A stretch of 64,000 bases of DNA from CAWFKW01 sp963816535 (GCA_963816535.1 CAWFKW010000003.1:806001-870000); one strand, 5' to 3'. Numbered from the stretch's first letter, positions 19,026-28,135 are shown. Numbers and translations: made by a program. The notes: generated by a model not told the origin, from the sequence alone.

Positions 19026-20819
19026 ATGAAATTTAATAAGAGAACAAATAATTGCGGAGAGCTTAGAGCTTCGGATGTGGGCAAAACCGTTACTTTAAAT
19101 GGCTGGGTTGACCAAAAACGCGACCTTGGCGGAGTTGTATTTATCAATATCCGCGACCGGTATGGAGTAACCCAGGTGACCTTTAATCCGGATAGCAAAG
19201 AATTCTATGACACGGCGCAGAAACTGGGAAACGAGTTTGTGATTTCTGCCTCAGGAACCGTGCAGAAAAGGACTTCTGCAAATCCGAATATGACAACAGG
19301 CGAAATCGAAGTTCTGGCATCGAGCGTTGAAATTTTAAACGCATCTGAAGTCACGCCTTTTGTTGTTGAAGAAGATATAAAAGCATCAGAAGAGCTTAGG
19401 TTTAAGTACCGCTATCTTGATATAAGAAGAAGAAAAATTACCAACAACCTTATTTTGAGAAGCAAGGTTACGCAGATCGTTCATAGATATTTCGAGAAGA
19501 GAGATTTTATTGAAGTTGAAACGCCCGTGCTGATGAAATCAACTCCGGAGGGCGCCCGCGATTATTTAGTTCCTTCAAGAATTCATCACGGGAAATTTTA
19601 CGCTTTGCCGCAATCGCCGCAAACATACAAACAGGTTTTGATGGTATCTGGGCTTGATAAATATGTTCAAATTTGCAAATGTTTCAGGGATGAGGATCTG
19701 AGAGCCGATAGGCAGCCCGAGTTTACACAAGTCGATTTGGAAATGAGTTTTGTTGAGCAGGACGATGTATTTGAAGTCTGCGAAGGAATGATCGACGCAA
19801 TATGGAAAGAGATTCCGAATATTGAACTACCGCGACCTTTCAGAAGAATGACCTATGATGAAGCTATGGAAACTTATGGTTCGGATAAACCTGATTTAAG
19901 AGTTAAGGGCGAATTAAAAGTAGTTGATGTAACAGAAAAAGTTAAGGGAACAGAATTCAAAGTATTTGCGGATGTAATTGCTTCAGGCGGAATTGTTGCA
20001 GGGATAAAACTATCAGGGCAGGAAGTTTCGAGAAAGATTATTGATTCACTCGCTGATTATGTTAAGTCGCTTGGATTTGGCGGACTTGGATATTTGAAAT
20101 ACAGCGCTGATGGCGCTGTACAATCGCCGATGGTTAAGTTCCTATCCGAAGAGATTCAAAGCAATTTAAAGAATGCATTTGAATCTAAAGCCGGAGATAT
20201 TGTGTTCATAATTTCAGGCGTAAAGAAAAAAGTATTAAGCGGGCTTGGGAACCTGAGGCTTAAGCTTGCAGATATGTTTAAACTGATTGATGAATCTAAA
20301 TATGAATTCGTGTGGATAATTGATTTCCCGCTTTTTGGTTATGACGAAGAATCGAAAGAGCTGGTTGCCGAGCATCACGCATTTACAATGCCGCATGATG
20401 ATGACTTAATAAAGCTTGATAAAGGAAGCGCCGATCCGGAAAATAACGTTGAGCTGCTTACGTCTATCCGGGCCATTTGTTACGACCTTGTTTGCAACGG
20501 CAACGAATTTGGCAGCGGAAGTATCAGAATCCACAGGCGCGATATACAGGAAAAAGTTTTTAAGGTGATGAACCTCACCGAGGAACAGCAAAAAGAAAAG
20601 TTCGGATTTTTGCTGGATGCGTTCCGTTACGGCGCGCCTCCGCACGGCGGATTTGCTTTTGGTTTTGACAGGATATGCGCGATTCTTTCGGGCACAAAAG
20701 ATATTCGCGAAACAATTGCGTTCCCAAAGACAACCAGCGCCATCAGTTTAATGGATGGCTGCCCAAGCGTTGTAGAAGGAAAACAAATTAAAGAATTAGG
20801 CATAAGCCTGGTTAATTAA
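19026..20819 (+). CDS. aspS: Aspartate-tRNA ligase
   Basis: 597 residues from the ATG at 19026. An N-terminal OB-fold anticodon-binding domain (VTLNGWVDQKRDLGG) is followed by the class II core with motif 2 FRDEDLRADRQPEFTQ. An inserted GAD domain follows (about residues 290-410), and motif 3 is GGFAFGFDRI. This is the full bacterial AspRS plan. It charges tRNA-Asp in the cytoplasm; whether it also charges tRNA-Asn cannot be told from the sequence alone. A terminator hairpin follows. Confidence 0.97.
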   Translation: MKFNKRTNNCGELRASDVGKTVTLNGWVDQKRDLGGVVFINIRDRYGVTQVTFNPDSKEFYDTAQKLGNEFVISASGTVQKRTSANPNMTTGEIEVLASSVEILNASEVTPFVVEEDIKASEELRFKYRYLDIRRRKITNNLILRSKVTQIVHRYFEKRDFIEVETPVLMKSTPEGARDYLVPSRIHHGKFYALPQSPQTYKQVLMVSGLDKYVQICKCFRDEDLRADRQPEFTQVDLEMSFVEQDDVFEVCEGMIDAIWKEIPNIELPRPFRRMTYDEAMETYGSDKPDLRVKGELKVVDVTEKVKGTEFKVFADVIASGGIVAGIKLSGQEVSRKIIDSLADYVKSLGFGGLGYLKYSADGAVQSPMVKFLSEEIQSNLKNAFESKAGDIVFIISGVKKKVLSGLGNLRLKLADMFKLIDESKYEFVWIIDFPLFGYDEESKELVAEHHAFTMPHDDDLIKLDKGSADPENNVELLTSIRAICYDLVCNGNEFGSGSIRIHRRDIQEKVFKVMNLTEEQQKEKFGFLLDAFRYGAPPHGGFAFGFDRICAILSGTKDIRETIAFPKTTSAISLMDGCPSVVEGKQIKELGISLVN

Positions 20820-20835
20820 GTAAAATTATTCGAGA

Positions 20836-20860
20836 GCCCCGCCAAAACGGGGCGTTTATT
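20836..20860 (+). terminator. Intrinsic terminator after aspS
   Basis: GCCCCG-CCAAAA-CGGGGC followed by GTTTATT lies 16 bp after the aspS stop and immediately before the macro-domain gene. Confidence 0.6.
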
Positions 20861-21430
20861 ATGGTCTATAAAATGAAAATAGGAAACACCGAAATAGATT
20901 TAGTAAAAGGCGATATAACAATGCTTGAAGTGGACTCGATTGTAAATCCGGCTAACAGCGGATTGATTCACGCAGGCGGTCTTGCCGCGCAAATAGCAAA
21001 AAGAGGCGGGCACATTATCCAGCAGGAATCGAAAAAAATAGGCTTTGTACCGACCGGACAGGCGGTATTTACACGCGGCGGAAGCCTTAAAGCAGAGTGG
21101 GTTATCCACGCAGTTGGACCGAAATATAAGGATGGAAAATCCGGCGAAGCTGAGAAACTTGAAAGCGCGGTAAAAGCTTCTTTGCATATAGCCGAAGGTA
21201 AAAAAGTGAAATCCATTGCAATACCTGCAATAAGCTCGGGGATATATGGTTATCCCATTGAAGAGAGCTCAAAAATTATAGTCGATACGGTTTATAATTA
21301 TTTTACTGAAAAAAAGAAAGAAAAGACCGAAACATCAATAGAGAAAGTTATTTTGTGCTTGTTTGATGATGAGACATTTAATAATTTTGAAAAGGCTATG
21401 GAGAAACACTCGAAAAGTACAAAAAAATGA
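20861..21430 (+). CDS. Macro-domain ADP-ribose-binding protein
   Basis: 189 residues, almost all one macro domain. The family signatures are DITMLEVDSIVNPANSGL near the start (the usual NAAN motif reads NPAN), then GGLAAQIAKRGG, WVIHAVGP, and IAIPAISSGIYGYP. Such domains bind or hydrolyse ADP-ribose, O-acetyl-ADP-ribose or ADP-ribosylated targets. Its stop overlaps the start of the DUF433 antitoxin gene by four bases (ATGA), so the macro gene and the toxin-antitoxin pair appear translationally coupled. A second ATG at 20873 is also possible. The substrate is unknown. Confidence 0.9.
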   Translation: MVYKMKIGNTEIDLVKGDITMLEVDSIVNPANSGLIHAGGLAAQIAKRGGHIIQQESKKIGFVPTGQAVFTRGGSLKAEWVIHAVGPKYKDGKSGEAEKLESAVKASLHIAEGKKVKSIAIPAISSGIYGYPIEESSKIIVDTVYNYFTEKKKEKTETSIEKVILCLFDDETFNNFEKAMEKHSKSTKK

Positions 21431-21660
21431 CATATAGATCAATAAATATTGATCCGGAAATTATGAGTGGCGCTCCTGTTTTCACCGGAACAAGAGTAAC
21501 TATACAATCTTTATTTGATTATCTCGAAGGCGGTGAAACTCTCGATGAGTTTCTGGATAATTTCCCAACAGTAAAAAAAGAACAAGCTATCGAAGTTCTT
21601 CAATTTGCTGAAAAACTTGCAACTTCCGAGAAAGTCCTGAATGAAAATATTGTTAGATGA
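21427..21660 (+). CDS. DUF433 antitoxin
   Basis: 77 residues matching DUF433 in full: INIDPEIMSGAPVFTGTRV at the start, then the wHTH segment LFDYLEGGETLDEFLDNFPTV. Family members are antitoxins, usually placed before a PIN-like DUF5615 toxin. That is the case here, where the toxin start overlaps this gene by 20 bases. It should neutralise the toxin and repress the operon. Confidence 0.88.
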   Translation: MTYRSINIDPEIMSGAPVFTGTRVTIQSLFDYLEGGETLDEFLDNFPTVKKEQAIEVLQFAEKLATSEKVLNENIVR

Positions 21661-21964
21661 AAACTTACCTTTTAAGGTAAATTACGATTTCGGAGAAGAT
21701 TGCAAAGTTTTCAGTGTAAGGGATATGAATTGGTCCGGCATTAAGAATGGGGAACTACTTGAAAAGGCAACCAAAAGCGGATTTGACGTAATGATCACTT
21801 TAGATAAGAATTTAAAGAACCAACAAAATCTACCTAAGTTCGATATTATTTTTATCTTGCTAAGAGCGGCCGATAACAAGCCCGCAACAATACAAACATT
21901 AGTTCCTAAAATAAAAGAGGTTTTGAGTAAATCAATAAGCAATAATTATATAGAAATAAACTAA
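21641..21964 (+). CDS. DUF5615 PIN-like toxin
   Basis: 107 residues. MKILLDENLP carries the first acidic residues of the PIN-like fold, followed by SVRDMNWSGIKNGEL and VMITLDKNL with further acidic positions. DUF5615 proteins are predicted ribonuclease toxins, paired here with the overlapping DUF433 gene. ahcY starts 6 bp after its stop, so transcription probably continues into a core metabolic gene. Confidence 0.85.
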   Translation: MKILLDENLPFKVNYDFGEDCKVFSVRDMNWSGIKNGELLEKATKSGFDVMITLDKNLKNQQNLPKFDIIFILLRAADNKPATIQTLVPKIKEVLSKSISNNYIEIN

Positions 21965-21970
21965 AAATAA

Positions 21971-23296
21971 ATGTCAAGAACATCAGAGAAAACGTTAACG
22001 TTAGAAAAGTTCAAAGTTAAAGATATATCGCTTGCCGAGTGGGGCCGTAAAGAGATTCGTCTTGCAGAGGCAGAAATGCCCGGGCTCATGGCGATAAGAG
22101 AAGAGTACAAAACTTCAAAACCGCTCAAAGGCGCGCGGGTTGCAGGCTGCCTGCATATGACAATTCAAACCGCCGTATTGATAGAAACACTGATCGACCT
22201 TGGCGCGGAAGTTAAATGGTCATCTTGCAACATATTTTCCACGCAGGACCATGCAGCCGCAGCAATCGCAAAAGCGGGAATTCCCGTGTTTGCATGGAAG
22301 GGTATGAATGAGGAAGAGTTTAACTGGTGCATAGAGCAAACTTTGTTCTTCGGCTCTTTCGATAGGCCGCTTACCATGATACTTGATGACGGCGGCGACC
22401 TGACGAACATGGTTCTTGATAATTATCCCGAGCTTATTTCCGGAATAAAAGGGCTCTCTGAAGAAACCACAACCGGCGTTCACAGGCTTTACGACAGGAT
22501 GAAAGCGGGCACATTACCGCTTCCTGCTATTAATGTTAACGACTCCGTTACCAAATCCAAGTTTGATAATAAATACGGCTGCCGTGAATCACTTGTTGAT
22601 GCCATAAGACGCGCGACTGATGTTATGATGGCCGGTAAAGTTGCATGCGTTGCAGGATACGGCGATGTTGGCAAGGGTTCGGCGCAATCACTACGCGGCG
22701 CCGGCGCAAGAGTTATGATAACTGAAATTGACCCTATATGCGCGCTACAGGCAGCAATGGACGGCTTCCAGGTTGTTACAATGGATGATGCTTCAAAGAT
22801 TGCCGATATTTTTGTAACCGCTACCGGAAATGTCAAAATAATCACCGACAGGCATTTCAAAGCTATGAAAGATAAAGCCATTGTTTGCAACATAGGACAC
22901 TTCGACAGCGAAATTGATATTGCATGGCTGAATGATAACCACGGTGATTCTAAGATAAGCATAAAGCCGCAGGTTGATCTGTATAATGTGGACGGACATG
23001 AAGTAATAGTTCTTGCCGAAGGACGTTTGGTAAATCTTGGCTGTGCAATGGGGCATCCGTCATTCGTTATGTCAAATTCTTTCACAAACCAGATACTGGC
23101 GCAGATCGAACTGTGGAACAATCCCGGAAAGTATGAGAACAAAGTATATGTTCTGCCCAAACACCTGGATGAGAAGGTCGCAATGCTTCATCTGGCAAAG
23201 GTTGGGGCTAAGCTTGAAAAGCTTACAGACGAACAGGCAAAATACATTGGCGTTGAAAAACAAGGCCCGTATAAACCTGATTGGTATCGTTATTAA
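21971..23296 (+). CDS. ahcY: Adenosylhomocysteinase
   Basis: 441 residues. The NAD-binding GYGDVGKG motif lies in the middle, with CNIFSTQDHAAAA near residue 90 and the SAHase C-terminus KPDWYRY. It splits S-adenosylhomocysteine into adenosine and homocysteine, keeping methylation going. It lies 6 bp after the DUF5615 gene. tRNA-Thr follows 10 bp after the stop. Confidence 0.97.
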   Translation: MSRTSEKTLTLEKFKVKDISLAEWGRKEIRLAEAEMPGLMAIREEYKTSKPLKGARVAGCLHMTIQTAVLIETLIDLGAEVKWSSCNIFSTQDHAAAAIAKAGIPVFAWKGMNEEEFNWCIEQTLFFGSFDRPLTMILDDGGDLTNMVLDNYPELISGIKGLSEETTTGVHRLYDRMKAGTLPLPAINVNDSVTKSKFDNKYGCRESLVDAIRRATDVMMAGKVACVAGYGDVGKGSAQSLRGAGARVMITEIDPICALQAAMDGFQVVTMDDASKIADIFVTATGNVKIITDRHFKAMKDKAIVCNIGHFDSEIDIAWLNDNHGDSKISIKPQVDLYNVDGHEVIVLAEGRLVNLGCAMGHPSFVMSNSFTNQILAQIELWNNPGKYENKVYVLPKHLDEKVAMLHLAKVGAKLEKLTDEQAKYIGVEKQGPYKPDWYRY

Positions 23297-23306
23297 TTGA
23301 TTTAGC

Positions 23307-23378
23307 GCTGGCGTAGCTCAGTGGTAGAGCAGCTGATTCGTAATCAGCAGGTCGGCGGTTCAAGTCCGCCCGCCAGCT
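23307..23378 (+). tRNA. tRNA-Thr (anticodon CGT)
   Basis: A full cloverleaf can be drawn: acceptor GCTGGCG/CGCCAGC, D-arm GCTC...GAGC, anticodon arm CTGAT-TCGTAA-TCAG with anticodon CGT (codon ACG), and T-arm GCGG-TTCAAGT-CCGC. The CCA end is not encoded. Confidence 0.95.
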
Positions 23379-23394
23379 CAAATTTGTAATTTTA

Positions 23395-24705
23395 TTAGTT
23401 CTTAAATCTGTACAATATCCAGCTTGAATAAAGATCGACAAGCCCCGGCGATACTCGCCACCAGAAAAACTTCTCTCCCTTTAAAGGAGACACTGTAAGG
23501 TTATGCTGAGCCCTGGGCAGGATTATTTCAGTTACGTCTTTATTGCCTGCATTAACCCGAAGTGAATTATCAATATTCTTCAAGCTCACGCTAACCGGCG
23601 TATTGGAATCATACTCACCGTATATAAGCAAAACAGGAACTTTCACATTGTCCCAGTACTTCAAAAAGCAAAAATTGCCGACCGGCAAATACCATTTCCA
23701 GATCCAGTTATCCTTTGGTGGCGCTTCGACCCAGCCAAACCATTTTTTATCCTTCGAAACATTATTAAGCGAGTCCAGTTTATCATAGCCAACTCCGCTC
23801 CTTGCAATATCAAGCCATGATCTATAATATGCCATCGCTTCTGCAATTTCGTTTGAACTGAAATCATTCTCCTTAAGATTATTTTCAACCCTGTATAAGT
23901 CCTGCTTATATAGAGTGTCGCCCGTTGCTGCATTGGAAATTATGAAAGAAATATCTTCTGATTCCGATGCTACCAGCGGAGCTATTGTGCCTCCCTGGCT
24001 GTGCCCGAAAATACCGATCTGTTTTTCGTTAACTGCCTCAAATGATCTTAATAATTCAACAGCCCCTATATAATCGTTTGCGAGATCTTCATAACCGGCT
24101 TTGGTCCAGTCGCCTGTCGATCTGCCTACGCCTCTTTTATCCTGAATCAACGTAACTATACCATCTTCAGCCATACATTCGGCAAAAAACTGGTTTGCGA
24201 ACATGCCTTCGGGGCCGGAGCCGTGCATAAAAACAACCGCGGGATGTTTTCCGGGAGAATCAGGGATGTAAATCCTGCATGCTATTTTAATATCGCCATT
24301 TGAAAAAGAGGTATCTATCTGCGAATACTTTTTCGGGGGCGGCGTGGAACGCACCAGATTGATCTGTCCTGTTTTTTCGCCTTCCTGTGAAAATTCGCCT
24401 TCTATCTTATCGCCCGATATATCGCATTTAAAGATAGTCACCGGCTGCGTCATTAGCTGAAACGAAACATGTTTCTCATCTGAAACGACATTGTCAAGCG
24501 GAATGCCGCTTGCTTTTTGAATGGGAGAATTGAAAAACCCCAGGATTTTTCCATTCGAGTATTTGAACTCGAAAGAAACGTTCATTACTGCGTCTTCCTT
24601 TGTCATAGTTCCCGTCCAATATCCTGTAATTTTATCCTGAGCCCGGGCGCCTGTAAAACTGCAAATTAAACAAAACAGAACTGCGTAATATTTCATATTC
24701 AACAT
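23395..24705 (-). CDS. Secreted alpha/beta hydrolase with N-terminal beta domain
   Basis: 436 residues with a signal peptide (ending near ARAQ). Residues of about 25-130 form a beta-rich domain starting GYWTGTMTKEDAVMNV. The catalytic alpha/beta-hydrolase domain follows, with oxyanion segment VVFMHGSGPEG, nucleophile elbow GIFGHSQGGT (Ser), LLIYGEYDSNTP (Asp) and RAQHNLT (His). It is probably a periplasmic or secreted esterase or peptidase of the dienelactone-hydrolase-like kind; the substrate is unknown. Its stop lies 17 bp from the convergent tRNA-Thr. Confidence 0.82.
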   Translation of the reverse strand: MLNMKYYAVLFCLICSFTGARAQDKITGYWTGTMTKEDAVMNVSFEFKYSNGKILGFFNSPIQKASGIPLDNVVSDEKHVSFQLMTQPVTIFKCDISGDKIEGEFSQEGEKTGQINLVRSTPPPKKYSQIDTSFSNGDIKIACRIYIPDSPGKHPAVVFMHGSGPEGMFANQFFAECMAEDGIVTLIQDKRGVGRSTGDWTKAGYEDLANDYIGAVELLRSFEAVNEKQIGIFGHSQGGTIAPLVASESEDISFIISNAATGDTLYKQDLYRVENNLKENDFSSNEIAEAMAYYRSWLDIARSGVGYDKLDSLNNVSKDKKWFGWVEAPPKDNWIWKWYLPVGNFCFLKYWDNVKVPVLLIYGEYDSNTPVSVSLKNIDNSLRVNAGNKDVTEIILPRAQHNLTVSPLKGEKFFWWRVSPGLVDLYSSWILYRFKN

Positions 24706-24812
24706 ATATTTTTTCGATTTGTAAAAGCTCCGATACTAAAGCAAATTAATGATTTATATACATAATAAAAGGACAAAATAGATGTTATGAACCATGGCAC
24801 CGGATCTCCGTC

Positions 24813-24842
24813 TCATAAAAAAAGCCGGACATAACCCGGCTG
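24813..24842 (-). terminator. Minus-strand intrinsic terminator without an intact gene upstream
   Basis: AGCCGG and CCGGCT flank a 7-base loop. Read on the minus strand the hairpin is followed by a run of seven T bases. No intact minus-strand gene ends before it; the sequence just upstream looks like a decayed sorting-domain tail. Confidence 0.55.
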
Positions 24843-24859
24843 ATCAAATACAAGTTTGG

Positions 24860-24990
24860 AATTTATTCGGATTATTTTAACAATACCTTATTCACAGCAG
24901 AAACAAGCCGCTGATGTCTCCCAGTCGTTAATAAATGAAAATTCATGGGTTCGTTTAAGCTCTTTTATAACGTAAGAATGAACATTCGAA
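24860..24990 (-). pseudogene. Possible remnant of a T9SS sorting-domain gene
   Basis: On the minus strand one frame ends NKVLLK-stop, the usual end of a T9SS sorting domain. Just upstream, in other frames, come NDWETSA and ISGLFLL, which resemble the 'NWDA..SSGVYFY' part of that domain. With the orphan terminator that follows, this suggests the decayed 3' end of a secreted-protein gene. The match is short and depends on frameshifts. Confidence 0.3.
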
Positions 24991-24998
24991 CCCAACAT

Positions 24999-25064
24999 TG
25001 ATAATTATCATGTTTCAAAATGACTTATGTCATAATCTTTGGCATGTAAAACCGCTTATATTTG
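24999..25064 (+). promoter_or_regulatory. Tandem Fnr-type boxes and -7 element of the Omp28-like gene
   Basis: TGATAATTATCA (24999-25010) and TGACTTATGTCA (25021-25032) start 22 bp apart. TATATTTG (25057-25064) fits TAnnTTTG and begins 30.5 bp from the centre of the nearer box, as at the promoters near 49.4, 50.2 and 63.8 kb. Confidence 0.7.
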
Positions 25065-25171
25065 TTACAAGCTAACAGGACTCGTTTGTTTTGAACGTAA
25101 TTATCCGGGCGGCATGAGAGTTATTGTTCGAGACCGCGTTTTTTAAAATTCCAATATTACAGGGAGTAAAA

Positions 25172-26224
25172 ATGATAAAGAATTACAATTTTGTGCCCGC
25201 CATTTTTGTAGCGGCTCTGTTTATATTTTCGGCCTCCGCATTTGGACAGGCATCCCGAAACATTTTGTTCGAAGAATTCACAAACTGCTGCTGCGGCCCG
25301 TGTGCTACTTATGGGCCCATAGTAGACGCCTTTTTGGAATCTCATCCTTCAAATACTATCTGCGTGAAATATCACACCCACGGACCCGGGCCCGACCCGA
25401 TGTTTTGGGAGGATTCGGCGCAGATAAGGATAAGATATTCCGTCTACTATAATATTTTGTATGTGCCAACCTGCGATATGGATGGCCTTATACAGGTGAA
25501 CTCTCCCTTTACCACACAGGGGTTTACGGATTACTATAATCAGAGGCTTGCCGTCCCTACACCGTTAAGCATAACAGTTAACGATTGCCGCATCACCGGC
25601 GATTCGATAAGAACAACAGTTACTTTAAATCTCGCATCAAGCCTTCCTGCGGGAAATTACAAATTACGGGTATTCGCGGTTGAACGAAATATACATTATA
25701 CATCGCCGCCGGGCTCAAACGGCGAAACAGATTTTCAGTATTGCTACCGCAAAGCTTTCCCGGATGTTAACGGCGTGAGCGCGCCAACTGCGGCGGGAAC
25801 CTACAACTACATTTATACATACAAGAGGCAGTCTGATTGGGTTGATACCTCAATGTTCACCGAGGCTTTTGTACAAAACGATAACGGAACGGAAATAATG
25901 AACAGCGGCCGCGGTCATTATACGCCGCTTGGTATAAATCACAACGGACTCAACCTTCCGGCAAATTATAAACTGAACCAAAATTTCCCCAATCCGTTTA
26001 ACCCAACCACGAATATCGGTTTTGACGTTCCCAGATCGGGAAATGTGAGGCTAGTAGTTTATGACGTTTTGGGCAACATCGTTTATAAGCTTGTTGACGG
26101 GTACCTTTACGCAGGCAGTTACAAATATGATTTCAATGCATCCGATATCTCAAGCGGCGTTTATTTTTACACATTAACCGCCGATAATTTTGTTGAAACA
26201 AAACGGATGGTATTGATAAAATAA
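25172..26224 (+). CDS. Omp28-related thioredoxin-fold protein with T9SS sorting domain
   Basis: 350 residues from the ATG at 25172, with AGGGAG upstream; the longer frame from 25124 adds residues before the signal peptide. After cleavage near AFGQ comes ILFEEFTNCCCGPCATYGP, where 'EEFT..C..C' marks the Omp28-related family and CGPC is the thioredoxin active site. A beta-rich middle domain follows, then a T9SS sorting domain (LNQNFPNPFNPTTNIGF...KRMVLIK). It is therefore a secreted or surface protein, possibly with disulfide chemistry. Its promoter carries the tandem Fnr-type boxes. Confidence 0.83.
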   Translation: MIKNYNFVPAIFVAALFIFSASAFGQASRNILFEEFTNCCCGPCATYGPIVDAFLESHPSNTICVKYHTHGPGPDPMFWEDSAQIRIRYSVYYNILYVPTCDMDGLIQVNSPFTTQGFTDYYNQRLAVPTPLSITVNDCRITGDSIRTTVTLNLASSLPAGNYKLRVFAVERNIHYTSPPGSNGETDFQYCYRKAFPDVNGVSAPTAAGTYNYIYTYKRQSDWVDTSMFTEAFVQNDNGTEIMNSGRGHYTPLGINHNGLNLPANYKLNQNFPNPFNPTTNIGFDVPRSGNVRLVVYDVLGNIVYKLVDGYLYAGSYKYDFNASDISSGVYFYTLTADNFVETKRMVLIK

Positions 26225-26248
26225 TACCGGTTACTAGGATAATAATAC

Positions 26249-26280
26249 TTCGTGGCACGACTCCCAGGTCGTGCTACGAA
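26249..26280. repeat. REP-like palindrome
   Basis: TTCGTGGCACGAC and GTCGTGCTACGAA form a near-perfect inverted repeat around a short loop. The same element occurs three times at 52713-52967. Confidence 0.75.
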
Positions 26281-26390
26281 TTAAGAATAAACATTATGAA
26301 AATTATAACTTGCCAAGCTCCTCTCCTATAAGGAAGTGTATCGCGATGCCAATCGGGACGCGGGGCCTGAATTAAGCGTACAGTATATTT

Positions 26391-26765
26391 ATGGAATCAG
26401 GCAAAATACACAACAAACCTGGACTTAAACTTAGAAGAAAAAAATTACGAAGAACGCTGACGCCGGCAGAAGCATTTTTGTGGAAACATTTGCAAAATGG
26501 TAAGCTGAAGGGAAGAAAATTCAGACGGCAGCACAGCGCCGGAATATATGTTTTGGATTTTTATTGCCCGGCTGAAAAGCTGGCAGTGGAACTGGACGGA
26601 GCATATTATTTCAACGACGAGTCGGCGCTTTATGATGAAAAAAGAACCCGTTATCTCAACTCTCTTGGAAGAGAAGTTCTGCGATTTGAAAATATCAGAA
26701 TATTTGAAGATACAAAAGCAGTTTTAGAAGAAACTATTTCTCGCTTCAAAAACAGTCCCCGATAA
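26391..26765 (+). CDS. DUF559 endonuclease-like protein
   Basis: 124 residues of the DUF559 family, a PD-(D/E)XK nuclease fold related to Vsr. Visible signatures are LRRTLTPAEAFLWKHLQNGKLKGRKFRRQ, YVLDFYCPAEKLAVELDGA (the acidic core D...E-x-D) and VLRFENIRIFED. The gene stands alone, flanked on both sides by palindromic repeats (26249-26280 and 26790-26965). Its function is unknown; a role in processing or spreading those repeats is only a hypothesis. Confidence 0.85.
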   Translation: MESGKIHNKPGLKLRRKKLRRTLTPAEAFLWKHLQNGKLKGRKFRRQHSAGIYVLDFYCPAEKLAVELDGAYYFNDESALYDEKRTRYLNSLGREVLRFENIRIFEDTKAVLEETISRFKNSPR

Positions 26766-26789
26766 TTTGAATATATGCTCCCATCCTGA

Positions 26790-26965
26790 GACAAAGAAGG
26801 GAGGATAGGTTCAATCAAATTCTATGTATCTCTTTGCTCTCCTCCTTGGATAAGGAGGAGTACTCCTGCGGAGCCGAAGGCGAACGCCGGAGGGAGGTGG
26901 TTTGAAAAATCTTGTTTACCACCCCGTCCCGCCAAGCGGGACACACCTCCTTAAAAAAAGAGTGG
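26790..26965. repeat. Cluster of nested palindromes after the DUF559 gene
   Basis: This non-coding stretch contains CTCCTCCTTGGATAAGGAGGAG, GGCGAACGCC, a GGAGGGAGGTGG...CCACC arm pair and GTCCCGCCAAGCGGGAC, ending ACACACCTCCTT. It is of the same C/G-rich nested kind as 10345-10495 and 54783-55180. Confidence 0.6.
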
Positions 26966-26983
26966 AGCAAAAACAACGCACTC

Positions 26984-27982
26984 CTACGGGTATCTCAATA
27001 CAACATATTTATTGTAGTCAGATACAAACGTGTAACCGTTATAGAAATATACATGCTCCGAGTAGCTGTTTGTAATGTAGCTTGCAATGTAACTGGGCGC
27101 CGATGGGTTTGAAACATCAAATGCCTCCACGCCCGATGCGTCTTCGGCGACATACACAATGTTGCCGTTAATTGTTGAAGCCAAAGCTATATCGGTCGTC
27201 TGGAGATAACCCGTTTGCTGCGGGCTCGATGGATTTGAAACATTCAGAACCAATACGCCGTTATTGTTGTTTGATATATACGCATAAACGCCGTTTACTC
27301 TCACGTCATAAGCGTAATCGTCCGACGAGCCCAGAGAATACCTGACCGGGTTTGCCGGGTTTGTGACATTTACAATATCCAGTCCGCCGTCCTCGGCTAT
27401 GTAAGCCACGTTATCCTGGATCTGTATCTCGTTTATGTTGGTGGCGCTTGTGTAGGTAGCAACGCTTGTAACAGCGGGAAGCGAGCTTAAGTTCATAACA
27501 TAGAGCTTGGCGTTTTTTCCGCCTGTATATAATTTCTGGCTCGCTGAATCCACAAATACCGAATATATCTCATCCCCGGCATAATTAATTATAGTGTCAA
27601 CAACAGGCGATGCCGGATTTGAAACGTTTAACACAACCAGTCCGCCTGAGCCCGCGCAAACGAATGCATACGGTACGCTGTCTATCACCGCAGCGTAAAC
27701 TTCATCGGTATAACCCGTTGCGCTGAAGGAACCTGAATTCTGGATTGAACCGGGGTTTGTGACGTTCAGTATCTGGAGCCCGGCTGAACCCAGCGCCACA
27801 AATGCATAGTCGCTGCCGTTAATATTTCTCACAAACGAACTTACGCACGATCCGCTGACCGGATATGTTGAAATGACCGGTATGTTCACGCCGCCCGGGG
27901 TAACGCTGTTATCGCTGCACCCGCTTAAGAATATTATTGCGCCCGAAAACATAACCAGCGCTGTAAAAAGAACTTTCTGCAT
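26984..27982 (-). CDS. LVIVD-repeat lipoprotein
   Basis: 332 residues with a lipoprotein signal peptide (FLSGCSDN, Cys near residue 22). The body has about six LVIVD repeats ('LQILNVTNPGSIQ', 'LVVLNVSNPASPV', 'LDIVNVTNPANPV', 'VLVLNVSNPSSPQ', 'VEAFDVSNPSAPS'), each one blade of a predicted surface beta-propeller. It probably sits on the outer membrane. No enzymatic motif or partner is visible. Confidence 0.85.
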   Translation of the reverse strand: MQKVLFTALVMFSGAIIFLSGCSDNSVTPGGVNIPVISTYPVSGSCVSSFVRNINGSDYAFVALGSAGLQILNVTNPGSIQNSGSFSATGYTDEVYAAVIDSVPYAFVCAGSGGLVVLNVSNPASPVVDTIINYAGDEIYSVFVDSASQKLYTGGKNAKLYVMNLSSLPAVTSVATYTSATNINEIQIQDNVAYIAEDGGLDIVNVTNPANPVRYSLGSSDDYAYDVRVNGVYAYISNNNNGVLVLNVSNPSSPQQTGYLQTTDIALASTINGNIVYVAEDASGVEAFDVSNPSAPSYIASYITNSYSEHVYFYNGYTFVSDYNKYVVLRYP

Positions 27983-28093
27983 ATTTGGTAGACTTTATTT
28001 TTGTGTAAAATTGGAAAAATCGTAACTAATTCAAATGTTGATTTTAATAAATTACCCGCTTCAATAACTGCCTGTAAAAACCGTAAATATAAC

Positions 28094-28135
28094 AACAAGG
28101 ATTCTTGTTAAAAGAATCCTTGCTGTTTTATAATC
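28094..28135 (-). terminator. Intrinsic terminator after the DUF6600 gene
   Basis: CAAGGATTCTT and AAGAATCCTTG form an 11-bp stem over a short loop. T-rich flanks occur on both strands, so it may work in both directions. Confidence 0.65.

Noticed and set aside
22489..23160. 223-codon minus-strand frame
   Set aside because: It is antisense to ahcY, whose family match is complete.
23307..23378. tRNA-Thr as attachment site of the phage-like cluster
   Set aside because: It is nearly 9 kb from the cluster, with host genes between, and no repeat of its 3' end was found at the cluster borders.
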